From: Bacteroidales bacterium UBA2287
Lineage (GTDB): Bacteria; Bacteroidota; Bacteroidia; Bacteroidales; Tenuifilaceae
Length of the DNA stretch: 64,000 bases
Direction of reading: 5' to 3'
Assembly (NCBI GenBank): GCA_002345675.1
Contig: DDWL01000051.1
Span: forward strand, 78,781 to 142,780
Shown: positions 8,501 through 17,198 of the stretch, in pieces
Numbering within the stretch: position 1 is the stretch's first letter
How the letters are laid out: each line of letters begins with the position of its first letter
Made by a program: the position numbers and the translations under genes
The notes under the pieces: generated by a model
Database searches by the model: none
The model's input: only the letters and a program-made list of their open reading frames with translations
What the model was told of the DNA's origin: nothing

Positions 8501-10662
8501 ATCTTATTAATACAAGTGTTAGGGTTACACAAACTTCTCCTGCACTTCTGCCACAGAATGCACTTGCTCAATCGGCTACTTTAACAGGAGAGTATAATTT
8601 GGCGAGTTCAACTGCCCCTGCTTCAAATACAATTATTTCAAATACAATTACCGAGTTAGGCTATTTTGCAATAGGAATTCAGGAGCCCCCAGTTGGAGGA
8701 TCAGTTACTGGAGGAACAGCCATTTGCACAGGCAGCACTAGCGGCGAACTAACGCTTATCGACTATTTTGGCGATATTGTTCGCTGGGAGAGTTCGGTAT
8801 CACCTTTCACGGTTTGGGATCCAATTGCAAATACAATTAACACTTACACCAGCGACGTACTTTCTGAAACCACAAGGTTTAGGGCTGTGCTAAAAACTGG
8901 GGTTTACGATGAAGTTTATTCAGAATATGCCGAGGTTGTTGTTAATCCTGCTACTGTTGGTGGAATTATTGAAGGCGCAGCACCAATTTGCTCGGGTTTT
9001 ATAAGTGGTTTGCTTACCCTAACGGGTTATACAGGTGATGTTGTAAGATGGGAACAGGCTGTATCGCCATTTACCGATTGGGTTACTATTGAAAACACCC
9101 TGGATACTTATACAAGTGACATTCTAACCGAAACAACTTACTTTAGAGCTGTTATTAAAAGTGGTGTTTGCACCGAGGTTGAATCCGACGTGGCCATTGT
9201 AACCGTTAAGCCTATTCCTAATCCCGAAATTTCTTCGGCCAATCCGCTTAGCTACTGTGCCAACGAAAGCATTAGTACTCTCTTTGTAATCGACATTACT
9301 GGCGATAGTTACCAGTGGCTCCTTAATAGTGTTGAAATCGATTTAGCTGCCGAAAGTACATACACTGCAACCGAAGCGGGAGCATACTATGTTGAAGTTA
9401 CTATTGATGGCTGCACAGGCCAAAGCAACGAAATAGCAATAGTATCGAAACCTCTACCTGAGCCAACGGTTCAAACACTCGATAACCTTATTTACTGTGG
9501 CGAAGTGGTTGTTAGTACTCTTTTCACTGTCGACATACTAGCCGATAGCTATAAATGGTTGCTTAATGGAACCGAAATCCTCGATGCTACTACCAACACG
9601 TACACTGCAACCGAAATTGGAATATTCTCTGTTGAAGTAACAGTTGATGGTTGCATTGGCATTAGCAACGAACTCGAAATTGTTTCGAATCCAATTCCAG
9701 TGCCCATTATTTCGACACTAAGCAATCTTGTTTACTGCGAAAATGAAGTAATTAGCGTTGACCTAACTATCGACATAACTGGCAATACTTACCAGTGGTT
9801 ATTAAATAGCGAGATTATTCAAGACGCAACGTTGTCAACTTATACAACAACCCAAGCAGGTTTGTACTCGGTTGAAGTTACTACTGATGGCTGCACAGGG
9901 ATTAGTAACGAAATTGAGGTTACTGTTAACCCGCTGCCAGTTGCAGTAATTAGCACAACCGATAATTTAGTGTGGACTATTGGCGACGACATAAGCGTAA
10001 CGTTTACTGTTGACATAACAGCCGATTTTTACCAGTGGCTTCTTAATGGTAATTTAATTACTGCTGCTAACGATGCTACATACACTGCCACTGAGGCTGG
10101 AGTTTACTCGGTTGAAGTAACAGTAGGCAATTGCACCGGAACAAGTAACGAACTTATAATTACTGCAAATCCGCCTCAAGCATACACCATTACATTTTTA
10201 GTAACTGCCTTGGGAGGAGTTCCAGTTTCAAATGTGGCAGTAGTTATTGAAGGTCAAGATGATATTTACACAAACGACGAGGGTTATGCTGTAATTAATT
10301 TGCCTAATGGTTTGTATTACTTTTGGGTTGTACTAGTTGATCATCAGGAATTCTCTTCGAACTTTACGGTTAATGGAGAGGCTATGTTAATTCCTGTTGA
10401 CTTGATTTCAGGATTAGATTCTCAAAATTCATTATTGATAGTGAATTCATTTCCCAATCCTTTCGATTCAGAGATTCGTTTTTCCAATTCAGAACTGGTA
10501 ACTAGGGTTGATGTTTCGAACATTATTGGACAAATCGTCATTTCCAATAAAATTGATGGAGTGAGTCATGTTAACACTTCGGCTCTACCAGCAGGAGTTT
10601 ACTTGGTTAAGTTTACTGGAAAAAATGGCGAAAGCATTACCCATAAAATGATTAAAAAGTAA
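5593..10662 (+). CDS. Giant T9SS-secreted adhesin-like multidomain protein
   Basis: 1689 residues. A signal peptide (about 1-25) is followed by a cleaved-adhesin-type jelly-roll region (about 28-195, ESFDDVTFPPTGW) and a fibronectin type III domain (about 203-290). A long Ser/Thr/Asn-rich beta-helix-like passenger begins at TGNWNDPATWDPAVVP (about 300-1030). Next come two copies of a ~89-residue unit (near 1033 and 1122, sharing DIVRWE/DVVRWE and VSPFT), four ~80-residue Ig/PKD-like units (near 1210, 1290, 1370 and 1450, sharing YQWLLN and YSVEVT) and a carboxypeptidase-regulatory-like domain (about 1533-1610). The protein ends in a T9SS type A sorting domain (SFPNPFDSEIRFSN ... HKMIKK). It is expected on the cell surface or secreted. 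The ligand is unknown. It is followed by a strong terminator. Confidence 0.88.
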   Translation: MKRLKPIKKPLILLMFTLLWGAAIGQNYMLESFDDVTFPPTGWTQTQVSGTGLWNRSTSGFNPTCSPQSGAGMIRFNSFTYDAGTSAVLTSSSINLSGITGLKLQLWFFRDNMLTSNLDVADFYINTTNSLSGAYFLGSIYRPITSVPIESASGWYSYNFDIPASYDGSENYIIIKGTSQKGRSIFIDEVRIYKPVAANNSPINFSVSGVSQSEMTVFWDDNSTNEVGFRVYISTDGTNYTKYGSDILTTTQSTTGTQYSQAITGLLPGTTYYFRISAYVDAESAYLTGSQETLPAGIITSAATGNWNDPATWDPAVVPTSTNDVVIANGHTVTVNATGSFNNLTVNGSLAFGIFTLSGKNVTISETGSISVTPGTTANLSTSGNVTNNGTFDFFVSDTQLGRVTFTGTSSQTFDAIGTTDLGNVTVNKGSSYSQIAEIAANGTFSIKGGAATNFLTLTNGTLKISGTATVSSNVFASGGYTISATSGFWLYNPNFTVLGTTSSATINGYFRLTNGTYSVGNSSLYVLGAGAGSIIVIEGGTLNLSSRFYTTNAINYTQSGGAINVNTLGNSTTNASFGLISTSNTINISGGDINLVNRNTNASPLDYSLNGSTLNITGGTLNIGTAATGTNFDFRIQGTTPNLVVDNTTNAKTALLSAATTIRGNITVNTGSILNLQTSNLSLVGNPNQVGSIVNNGLITNTSATGSNRFSFVGAHGLQTISGSGTFGNATTPMAGVIVSNASGVKFESAVVTNRVNLITGIVLGANYITLGNGVASSPVVQRGGTSSVVVGSFDQAPAVSAGSAYGVLYSTGLSPYTTGFELPASLAGTLELASNVDVTFGATASIQKLKFAASNTGKLVTSNDNLLTITGTPADVTIVAGNTGYIQGPLAYVLPLSLATGSTYIYPIGKGSANHFELVNPTTSAGGSVVVKAKVLDAATGGTTGADIQPGSLGSRYWNAEITSGAENLINTSVRVTQTSPALLPQNALAQSATLTGEYNLASSTAPASNTIISNTITELGYFAIGIQEPPVGGSVTGGTAICTGSTSGELTLIDYFGDIVRWESSVSPFTVWDPIANTINTYTSDVLSETTRFRAVLKTGVYDEVYSEYAEVVVNPATVGGIIEGAAPICSGFISGLLTLTGYTGDVVRWEQAVSPFTDWVTIENTLDTYTSDILTETTYFRAVIKSGVCTEVESDVAIVTVKPIPNPEISSANPLSYCANESISTLFVIDITGDSYQWLLNSVEIDLAAESTYTATEAGAYYVEVTIDGCTGQSNEIAIVSKPLPEPTVQTLDNLIYCGEVVVSTLFTVDILADSYKWLLNGTEILDATTNTYTATEIGIFSVEVTVDGCIGISNELEIVSNPIPVPIISTLSNLVYCENEVISVDLTIDITGNTYQWLLNSEIIQDATLSTYTTTQAGLYSVEVTTDGCTGISNEIEVTVNPLPVAVISTTDNLVWTIGDDISVTFTVDITADFYQWLLNGNLITAANDATYTATEAGVYSVEVTVGNCTGTSNELIITANPPQAYTITFLVTALGGVPVSNVAVVIEGQDDIYTNDEGYAVINLPNGLYYFWVVLVDHQEFSSNFTVNGEAMLIPVDLISGLDSQNSLLIVNSFPNPFDSEIRFSNSELVTRVDVSNIIGQIVISNKIDGVSHVNTSALPAGVYLVKFTGKNGESITHKMIKK

Positions 10663-10681
10663 AACAAATACACGTAGATTA

Positions 10682-10716
10682 ACAAAAGCTCCCGAATTGG
10701 GGGCTTTTGTTTTTTA
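10682..10716 (+). terminator. Rho-independent terminator after the giant T9SS gene
   Basis: ACAAAAGCTCCC and GGGGGCTTTTGT form a stem of about 12 bp with a five-base loop (GAATT), followed by a T-run, 20 bases after the stop codon. Confidence 0.8.
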
Positions 10717-10789
10717 CATAGAAACGTTTTCCCCTTTGCCAATCAAAACTAATGGGTTAATTTTATGCCCAATTAAATAGACTCTGAAA

Positions 10790-12076
10790 ATGAATGTTCT
10801 GCTAATTGGTTCGGGTGGAAGAGAGCATGCCTTTGCTTGGAAACTCTCGCAATCTCCATTACTCACAAAACTTTATATTGCCCCAGGCAATCCTGGAACT
10901 GACTTATTAGGAGCAAATATCTCCATCGACCCAACCAATTTCGAATTGGTAAAACAAGAAGTTTTAAAAAATAAAATTGAACTTGTGGTTGTAGGCCCCG
11001 AAGACCCATTGGTTAAAGGTATTCACGACTTTTTTCTTGCCGATTCGAAACTGAAATCGATTCCCGTTATTGGCCCAACAAAAGCAGGAGCAATGCTCGA
11101 GGGAAGCAAGGAGTTTTCGAAAAAATTTATGGTTAAGCATGGCATTCCCACTGCTGCCTATCAAAGTTTTAAACCTCACGACAGAGCAAAGTCTATAGCC
11201 TTTTTAAAAACCCTCGAAGCACCGTACGTTATTAAAGCCGACGGTTTAGCAGCAGGCAAGGGGGTTGTAATTTCTTCTAATTTAGAGGAAACCATTTCGG
11301 TTGTCGACGAGTTTTTTGCTGGCAAGTTTGGCGAAGCCAGTAAAACCATTGTAATTGAAGAATTCCTGAAGGGAATTGAACTCTCGGTTTTCGTTTTAAC
11401 CGATGGCCAGTCGTATGTTATTCTTCCCGAAGCGAAGGACTATAAACGAATTGGCGATGGCGACAGTGGGCCAAATACTGGCGGAATGGGCGCCATTTCA
11501 CCTGTACCGTTTGCCACACCCGAGTTTATGCAAAAGGTTGAAGAGCGAGTTGTGAAACCAACCATTAACGGCCTAAAGGCCGACGGAATTGAGTACATAG
11601 GTTTTATTTTTGTTGGTTTAATGAATGTTGCTGGGGAGCCATTTGTTATTGAGTACAACGTTCGTATGGGCGACCCCGAAACACAGGCTGTTTTACCCCG
11701 TTTGGATTGCGACCTTCTCGAACTTTTTAGTCTTACGGCTAAGCGTAAACTTAACATGGCTGTGGTAAAGCACTCTAATAGTTTCTCGGCTGCTGTAATT
11801 CTCGCATCGGGAGGTTACCCCGAGCATTTCGAGAAAGGCTATGAAATTAAACTTCCCGAAGGAACACCCAGTTCACTTGTTTTTCATGCAGGAACTGCAA
11901 AAAACGATAAAGCGAAATTGGTAACATCAGGAGGAAGAGTTTTTGCTTCTGTAGGTGTTTCAACTAGCCTTAAGGAAGCAATTGACTTAGCCTATAAAAA
12001 TGCTAATGGATTTGAGTATAAAAACAAGTACATTAGGAAGGATATTGGACAAGATATTCTGAGTTTATACTACTAA
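10790..12076 (+). CDS. purD: Phosphoribosylamine--glycine ligase
   Basis: 428 residues, the usual length. PurD joins glycine to 5-phosphoribosylamine with ATP to make GAR, the second step of de novo purine synthesis, in the cytoplasm. The N-terminus MNVLLIGSGGREHAFAWKL and the PGNPGT segment are hallmarks. The ATP-grasp core carries VIKADGLAAGKGVVI, GPNTGGMGAISP and EYNVRMGDPETQAV, the last being the family signature. The start at 10790 is fixed by the conserved N-terminus. It lies 16 nt before a conserved membrane protein gene, with which it is probably co-transcribed. Confidence 0.97.
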   Translation: MNVLLIGSGGREHAFAWKLSQSPLLTKLYIAPGNPGTDLLGANISIDPTNFELVKQEVLKNKIELVVVGPEDPLVKGIHDFFLADSKLKSIPVIGPTKAGAMLEGSKEFSKKFMVKHGIPTAAYQSFKPHDRAKSIAFLKTLEAPYVIKADGLAAGKGVVISSNLEETISVVDEFFAGKFGEASKTIVIEEFLKGIELSVFVLTDGQSYVILPEAKDYKRIGDGDSGPNTGGMGAISPVPFATPEFMQKVEERVVKPTINGLKADGIEYIGFIFVGLMNVAGEPFVIEYNVRMGDPETQAVLPRLDCDLLELFSLTAKRKLNMAVVKHSNSFSAAVILASGGYPEHFEKGYEIKLPEGTPSSLVFHAGTAKNDKAKLVTSGGRVFASVGVSTSLKEAIDLAYKNANGFEYKNKYIRKDIGQDILSLYY

Positions 12077-12092
12077 TTTTTAAAAGAATATT

Positions 12093-13073
12093 ATGCTTCT
12101 CAAATTCTTAAAACGGCCATTACCACTAGTACTTACTGCAATTACGGCTATTTCGGTTGCAATTTGGTTTCAAACATTTTTAAAACCCAATAGTCAGTTA
12201 ATTCAATTTAATGTAAGCTCAACACCATTGCATAAATTGCTAAACTCATTTGCAGGAGTTAACGGCTATATTCAAGCCTTTTTAGCGTTTGCAATAATCT
12301 ATATTACGGCAGTGCTGCTTATCCAGGTGTCGTCAAAACATATACTTACAAAGTCGCGTAGCTACTTGCCAGCTTTGTTTTTTGTAGTTTTCAGTTCGGC
12401 CTTTCGCCCGCTTCAGCAGTTCGATCCTGCAATAGTTTCTGCGTTGCTACTTGTTTTTGCTCTTGATCGTGTTTTTGCTTCGTACGATAAGTTTGAGCCC
12501 GTAAATAACCTTTACCAAGCGGCATTTCTGGTGGCACTTGCATCGCTGTTCTATAGCCCTTCGGCCTTTTATATTTTACTAATATTTATTTCGGCTGCAA
12601 TATTTCGTCCATTTAACCTAAGGCATTGGCTTTCGATTGTTTTAGGGTTTCTTACTCCTTGGTTTTTTATGTTTTTTTACGAATACTATTCCTCTACTAA
12701 CTTTAGCTTCGTGTACTACTTACAAATTCTTTTTTCTGTTGAAAAAGGCGCACATGGCTTGGGAGTTCCATTTTATGTTTTCGCAGGAACCTTAGGTTTA
12801 ATAGTATTAGTAGCAATCGTACATCTATTAGGTTCGTTAGCTAATCAAAAAATTAGCATTCGAAAATTTCACTCAATATTCCTTTGGTTTTTAGCTATTT
12901 CAATTTCGTTAGTTTTGTTACTGCCATGGGGGTCAATTGAAATAGTGTACTTAGCGGCAATTCCAGTTTCGTTTTTGCTGTCGAATATGTTTGTAAATCT
13001 CAAAAGTCGCTTTTGGGGTGAACTATTTTTAGTAACTATTTTGCTTATTTCCATTGTAATGCAATTTATATAA
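12093..13073 (+). CDS. Multi-pass membrane protein (DUF6427-like)
   Basis: 326 residues with roughly eight to ten hydrophobic membrane-spanning segments (for example YIQAFLAFAIIYITAVLLIQ and LFLVTILLISIVMQ at the end). The segment SSAFRPLQQFDPAIVSALLL and the overall layout resemble the Bacteroidota-restricted DUF6427 family. No catalytic motif was seen. It follows purD by 16 nt and ends at a bidirectional terminator, so it is likely the last gene of that unit. Function unknown; it could be a transporter-like or polymer-handling membrane protein, but nothing in the sequence decides this. Confidence 0.75.
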   Translation: MLLKFLKRPLPLVLTAITAISVAIWFQTFLKPNSQLIQFNVSSTPLHKLLNSFAGVNGYIQAFLAFAIIYITAVLLIQVSSKHILTKSRSYLPALFFVVFSSAFRPLQQFDPAIVSALLLVFALDRVFASYDKFEPVNNLYQAAFLVALASLFYSPSAFYILLIFISAAIFRPFNLRHWLSIVLGFLTPWFFMFFYEYYSSTNFSFVYYLQILFSVEKGAHGLGVPFYVFAGTLGLIVLVAIVHLLGSLANQKISIRKFHSIFLWFLAISISLVLLLPWGSIEIVYLAAIPVSFLLSNMFVNLKSRFWGELFLVTILLISIVMQFI

Positions 13074-13102
13074 AAAACCCCCTACCAAAAGGCAGAGGGT
13101 TT
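13074..13102. terminator. Bidirectional terminator between converging units
   Basis: AAACCCCCTACC and GGCAGAGGGTTT pair around CAAAA with A-rich and T-rich flanks. It separates the plus-strand membrane protein from the minus-strand queA, 23 bases from each stop or less. Confidence 0.75.
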
Positions 13103-13125
13103 AATGTTACTATAAAAAGAAGTTT

Positions 13126-14175
13126 TTATATAATTAGCATTGCGTCGCCATAGGTTCCAAAGCGATATTTTTCCTCAATGGCAACTTTGTAAGCCTCAAA
13201 AAGTAAGTCGTATCCAGCAAAGGCCGAAACCATCATTAGCAGTGTCGATAATGGCAAGTGAAAGTTAGTAACCATCATATCGGGAATGCTAAAATCGTAG
13301 GGGGGAAATATAAACTTGTTGGTCCATCCAGTGTAGGGTTTTAAGCGACCATTTGTTGAAACAGAGCTCTCGAGGGTGCGAAGAACTGTTGTGCCAACAG
13401 CACAAACTTTACGCTTATTTTCCTTGGCGCAGTTAACTATGTTGACAGCATCGTCGGGAATAACAATTTGCTCCGAGTCCATTTTATGCTTGGTTAGGTC
13501 CTCAACATCAACAGTTCTGAAGTTTCCTAAGCCAACGTGAAGCGTAATTTCGGCAAAAACAGCACCTTTAATCTCTAGCCTTTTCATAAGCTCGCGACTA
13601 AAGTGAAGGCCTGCGGTTGGCGCAGCAACAGCACCCTCGTGCTTAGCGTAAATGGTTTGGTAGCGCTCTTTATCCTCAGGCATTACATCGCGACGAATAA
13701 ATTTTGGCAGCGGAGTTTCGCCAAGGCGATAAAGGGTCTCCTTAAACTCGTCGTACGTTCCATCGAAAAGGAATCTTAATGTACGGCCACGGCTTGTTGT
13801 GTTGTCAATAACCTCAGCAACGAGTAGGTCGTCGTCGCCAAAGTAAAGTTTGTTGCCAATTCGAATTTTTCGAGCAGGATCAACAAGAACATCCCATAAC
13901 CTTTGCTCTTTGTTAAGTTCTCGGAGCAAAAAAACTTCGATTTGAGCACCTGTTTTCTCCTTGTTTCCGTAAAGGCGAGCAGGAAATACTTTGGTGTTGT
14001 TAAATACAAATACATCGCCCTCATCAACATAGTCGATAATTTGATTGAAAACCTTATGCTCAATTGTTCCCTTTTTGCGATTAATAATCATTAACCTGGA
14101 CTCATCCCTGTTTTCCTGAGGAAATTTTGCAATTAAATCTGGTGGCAAGTTAAACTTGTACTGCGACAGTTTCAT
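13126..14175 (-). CDS. queA: S-adenosylmethionine:tRNA ribosyltransferase-isomerase
   Basis: 349 residues, full length. QueA transfers and isomerises the ribose of SAM onto preQ1 in tRNA to give epoxyqueuosine, a late step of queuosine synthesis. The signature GAVAAPTAGLHFSRELM is present, as are the conserved N-terminal FNLPPDLIAKFPQENRDESRLM and VFNNTKVFPARL. It is the last gene of the minus-strand run ftsX-DUF3098-uppP-truB-queA, after a 143-base gap from truB. In that gap no other gene was seen. queD of the same pathway lies at 53084 in this window but is not linked. Confidence 0.97.
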   Translation of the reverse strand: MKLSQYKFNLPPDLIAKFPQENRDESRLMIINRKKGTIEHKVFNQIIDYVDEGDVFVFNNTKVFPARLYGNKEKTGAQIEVFLLRELNKEQRLWDVLVDPARKIRIGNKLYFGDDDLLVAEVIDNTTSRGRTLRFLFDGTYDEFKETLYRLGETPLPKFIRRDVMPEDKERYQTIYAKHEGAVAAPTAGLHFSRELMKRLEIKGAVFAEITLHVGLGNFRTVDVEDLTKHKMDSEQIVIPDDAVNIVNCAKENKRKVCAVGTTVLRTLESSVSTNGRLKPYTGWTNKFIFPPYDFSIPDMMVTNFHLPLSTLLMMVSAFAGYDLLFEAYKVAIEEKYRFGTYGDAMLII

Positions 14176-14318
14176 GTTTGGTTGTTATTATGTCTGTTTG
14201 TAATTTCTTATTTTGTCGAACTAATTGCTTGTTTATTAGTCCTTGGCTTGTGTTGATAGGTTCGGACTTTATACGTACAAATAGTCTATTGGTTTCAATG
14301 TGTTTTAAAAATATATTT

Positions 14319-15068
14319 TCAGCTGATTTGCTTGTCTCCCAATTCAACCGTTGGCATTACTGCATAAGCGCTTTTAATCGATTCCTCAAATTGTTCTGGA
14401 AGTATTGCATCTTCAACCCTAAAGTTACCGCTAGCAGTGCGTCGGAGTTCAACTAAATGCCCCCCCGAATTTAGGGCTGCGCCAATGTCGCGAGCCAACG
14501 AGCGAATGTAGGTTCCCTTGCTACATCTTACTCTTACAGTAAGTAACGGTGCCTCATAACTTTCTACTTTAATGCTAGTAATTTCAATTGGAACAGCATT
14601 TAGTTCCATCTCAACTCCTTGACGGGCAAGTTCGTAAGCCCTTTTCCCATTTACAAATTTTGCAGAGTAAAGAGGAGGTATTTGCATTATAAAGCCATTA
14701 AACTTTGCCAGCGCTTCGTTAATAAGTTCAATGGCAATGTGTTCCGTTGGGAATTCCGCATCAACTTCGGTTTCCATGTCGAACGATGGAGTTGTTGCCC
14801 CTAATTTAATGGTTGCCAAGTACTCCTTTTCGCTATCCTGAAATTCTTGTACCCTTTTCGTGGCTTTGCCAATGCAAACTATAAGAAGTCCCGAAGCCAA
14901 TGGGTCGAGCGTGCCAGCATGCCCAACCTTAATTTTTTTTAGCCCAGCATTGCGCTTAAGTAACGACTTAACCTTGTTTACAAGATTAAAAGAGGTCCAG
15001 TATAGCGGCTTGTCGAAAAGCATTACAACACCTTCGTTCCAATTAGTATTTGAGCTAAAACTCTGCAC
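14319..15068 (-). CDS. truB: tRNA pseudouridine(55) synthase
   Basis: 249 residues. TruB isomerises U55 in the T-loop of tRNAs. The motif KVGHAGTLDPLASGLLIVCIG contains the catalytic Asp (in TLDP), and RCSKGTYIRSLARDIGAAL is the second conserved block. The start codon is GTG at 15068. A later ATG (15023) would remove NWNEGVV, which precedes the conserved LFDKP, so the GTG is preferred. It is 16 nt from uppP, in the same operon. Confidence 0.96.
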   Translation of the reverse strand: MQSFSSNTNWNEGVVMLFDKPLYWTSFNLVNKVKSLLKRNAGLKKIKVGHAGTLDPLASGLLIVCIGKATKRVQEFQDSEKEYLATIKLGATTPSFDMETEVDAEFPTEHIAIELINEALAKFNGFIMQIPPLYSAKFVNGKRAYELARQGVEMELNAVPIEITSIKVESYEAPLLTVRVRCSKGTYIRSLARDIGAALNSGGHLVELRRTASGNFRVEDAILPEQFEESIKSAYAVMPTVELGDKQIS

Positions 15069-15084
15069 TATTATCTATGTGTAA

Positions 15085-15879
15085 TTAAAATATAAATGTC
15101 GATACAATGGCAAAAATGCCAATAATGGCGCAGTATAATGCAAACCAGTAAAGTTTACCCTTTTTCACAATGTTAATCATCCACTTACATGCTATAAAGC
15201 CTGCTATAAAAGCAGCAACAAAACCAGCTATAATTGCCCCAGTTCCAACGCCCGATGATGCAGAGAAATCGCCCTTTACAACGTCGAGTAAGTTTGCCCC
15301 AAGAATTGGAATTATTACCATAAGAAACGAGAACCGAGCGACCTCATCTTTTCTATTTCCAAGAATTAAACCTGTTGAAATTGTTGCCCCTGCACGCGAA
15401 ATTCCGGGGATAACTGCTACTGCTTGTGCAAATCCAATAACGAGTGAATCGAAAAACCCAACGGGTTTTTGAGCCTTTGGCTTAATTACACTCGAAATCA
15501 TTAAAAGCGATGCGGTAACTAAAAGCATTAAGCCCACAAATACTAAGTTTCCAGTAAATAGCCCTTCAACATAATCCTTTAAAAAGAATCCCACAATTAA
15601 CACAGGAATCATTGAAACGAAAATTTTAGCAATAAACTGTGTCTCTTCGTTCCATTTAAGCTTTAATAGCCCTAAAATTAGGGTTGCAATATCTTTTCTG
15701 AAAACAACCAGCGTGCTAAGAACTGTTGCGCCATGAACGGCTACTGTAAACGAAAGGCTATCCTCAGCATTTACACCCAAAAGTACTTTGCCAATTTCGA
15801 GATGCCCAGAGCTGCTAACGGGTAAAAATTCGGTAAGGCCTTGGATAATTCCAAGAATAATGGCTTCGATTAAATTCAT
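15085..15879 (-). CDS. uppP: Undecaprenyl-diphosphatase (BacA/UppP type)
   Basis: 264-residue multi-pass inner-membrane protein. UppP dephosphorylates undecaprenyl diphosphate to recycle the lipid carrier of peptidoglycan and other glycan synthesis and is linked to bacitracin resistance. Two active-site blocks are visible: GLTEFLPVSSSGH near the N-terminus and AVIPGISRAGATI in the second half. It lies between DUF3098 (20-nt gap) and truB. The linkage with ftsX fits an envelope-growth operon conserved in Bacteroidota. Confidence 0.96.
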   Translation of the reverse strand: MNLIEAIILGIIQGLTEFLPVSSSGHLEIGKVLLGVNAEDSLSFTVAVHGATVLSTLVVFRKDIATLILGLLKLKWNEETQFIAKIFVSMIPVLIVGFFLKDYVEGLFTGNLVFVGLMLLVTASLLMISSVIKPKAQKPVGFFDSLVIGFAQAVAVIPGISRAGATISTGLILGNRKDEVARFSFLMVIIPILGANLLDVVKGDFSASSGVGTGAIIAGFVAAFIAGFIACKWMINIVKKGKLYWFALYCAIIGIFAIVSTFIF

Positions 15880-15899
15880 TTAAAAACGGAGTGTTTGGG

Positions 15900-16154
15900 T
15901 TACTCTTTTGGTTTTTTCATTATGGCATAGATCTCGAAAATAAAGCCAAAGAGCACAACTAATGGTGCAAGGGTTATGCGGCGAAAGCTAAATATGTCTT
16001 CGCTAAAAACCTTGGGGTCGTCGGAGCCTCCACCTAGCATAAGGATAAATCCAAAAACAATAATTGCAAACCCAATTAGCAAAAGCTTGTAGTTTTCTTT
16101 ACCAAGCGGAAAAAGGCTTGTGTCGGTATTCTGTTCAACTTTATTTTTACTCAT
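15900..16154 (-). CDS. DUF3098 family small membrane protein
   Basis: 84 residues with two membrane segments (LLLIGFAIIVFGFILML and LAPLVVLFGFIFEIYAIM). The loop GGGSDDP followed by FSFRRITLAP is typical of DUF3098, which is found in Bacteroidota between ftsX and uppP. It is 11 nt after ftsX and 20 nt before uppP. No enzymatic motif is present. A role in divisome or envelope assembly is suggested only by the neighbours. Confidence 0.88.
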   Translation of the reverse strand: MSKNKVEQNTDTSLFPLGKENYKLLLIGFAIIVFGFILMLGGGSDDPKVFSEDIFSFRRITLAPLVVLFGFIFEIYAIMKKPKE

Positions 16155-16165
16155 AATTGTATTTT

Positions 16166-17041
16166 TTAATAGTATAAATCGTCGGTTTTTACGTTTAAAA
16201 ATTTGTTAACTGCAAAAAAGGTAGAAATAAGGTTTATAATTACACCCAAAAGCATAACTAGGCCAAAAACAACCGATAGCAATTCGACTTGCCCAAAGTT
16301 TACAAGCTCGTAAAACTCGCCCTGAACTATGTAAATTATGCCACACAGGAGTCCAATTGCTAGAACAGAAGCGTATATTCCATGCGAAATGCTTTTTAGT
16401 AAAAAGGGTGTGCGAATAAACCCCCAGGTTGCGCCAATCAGCTTCATGGTGCTAATTATAAATCGTTTTGAGTAAACCGAAAGGCGAATGGTATTATTTA
16501 TTAAGACTAGTGCTACAAAAAACAAGAGGCCACTAAAAATTAAAAGAATAGCGCTAATACGGCTAACATTTTCGTTCACTAAGTTAACAAGCGATTTTTG
16601 GTAGAATACCTCCTTAACAGGGCGCTGAGCCATGAGTTCGTCCTCAATTTTTCGAATGCTGTCGGGGTTGGCGTAGTTTGCTTTGAGCTTTACCTCAATT
16701 GACGAGGAAAGCGGATTGTAACCTAGAAACCCAATAAAATCGTCGCCAAGTTCCTTCTGAAGCTCTGCAGCAGCAACTTCTTTCGATATGTACTCGGTTG
16801 TGCGAACGTAGGGTGAGGCATCGAGTGTTTTCCGAAGGAAATTTGCCTCTACATCGCGTATGTCGTCGTGAAGAATAACCGAAAAACCAATGTTCTCCTT
16901 AACGTAATCCGATAACTTTTTTGCATTAAAAACTAAAAGCATAACAACGCCTAGCATAAAGAGTACTAGCGAGTTACTGATAATCGACGAGAGATAGGAG
17001 CTCCTAAGTCTCCACTTGGTTATTCGCTTTTCGGTTTTCAT
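16166..17041 (-). CDS. ftsX: Cell-division permease-like protein FtsX
   Basis: About 291 residues from the ATG at 17041; a GTG three codons upstream is possible but not needed. FtsX partners the ATPase FtsE and controls cell-wall hydrolases at division. The layout is classic: one N-terminal membrane segment (SLVLFMLGVVMLLVFNA), an extracytoplasmic domain of about 130 residues (SVILHDDIRDVEANFLR), then three more membrane segments with FSGLLFFVALVLINNTIRL and the cytosolic motif MKLIGAT. It heads the ftsX-DUF3098-uppP-truB-queA run. No ftsE is seen in the window. Confidence 0.94.
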   Translation of the reverse strand: MKTEKRITKWRLRSSYLSSIISNSLVLFMLGVVMLLVFNAKKLSDYVKENIGFSVILHDDIRDVEANFLRKTLDASPYVRTTEYISKEVAAAELQKELGDDFIGFLGYNPLSSSIEVKLKANYANPDSIRKIEDELMAQRPVKEVFYQKSLVNLVNENVSRISAILLIFSGLLFFVALVLINNTIRLSVYSKRFIISTMKLIGATWGFIRTPFLLKSISHGIYASVLAIGLLCGIIYIVQGEFYELVNFGQVELLSVVFGLVMLLGVIINLISTFFAVNKFLNVKTDDLYY

Positions 17042-17124
17042 AAGAGGCACAAAGTTAGCTCATGAATGGCGATTTGATACTCCTATTAGCTAAAATTCAC
17101 TATTTTAATAGAATAGACATTATT

Positions 17125-17175
17125 AAAATCGACACCCATCAGGCCATTTAAGCTGGCATGATGGGTATCGATTTT
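17125..17175 (-). terminator. Terminator after the sugar isomerase-like gene
   Basis: AAAATCGACACCCATCAGGCC and GGCATGATGGGTATCGATTTT form a long stem of about 20 bp with only small mismatches. On the minus strand it is followed by a T-rich stretch. It separates the upstream minus-strand gene from the ftsX operon. Confidence 0.7.
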
Positions 17176-17198
17176 GAGGTTTATAACTATTCCTTTCC

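Noticed and set aside
14150..14347. 65-codon minus-strand ORF between queA and truB
   Set aside because: It overlaps both genes, has no recognisable features, and the queA start with its own Met at 14175 is conserved.
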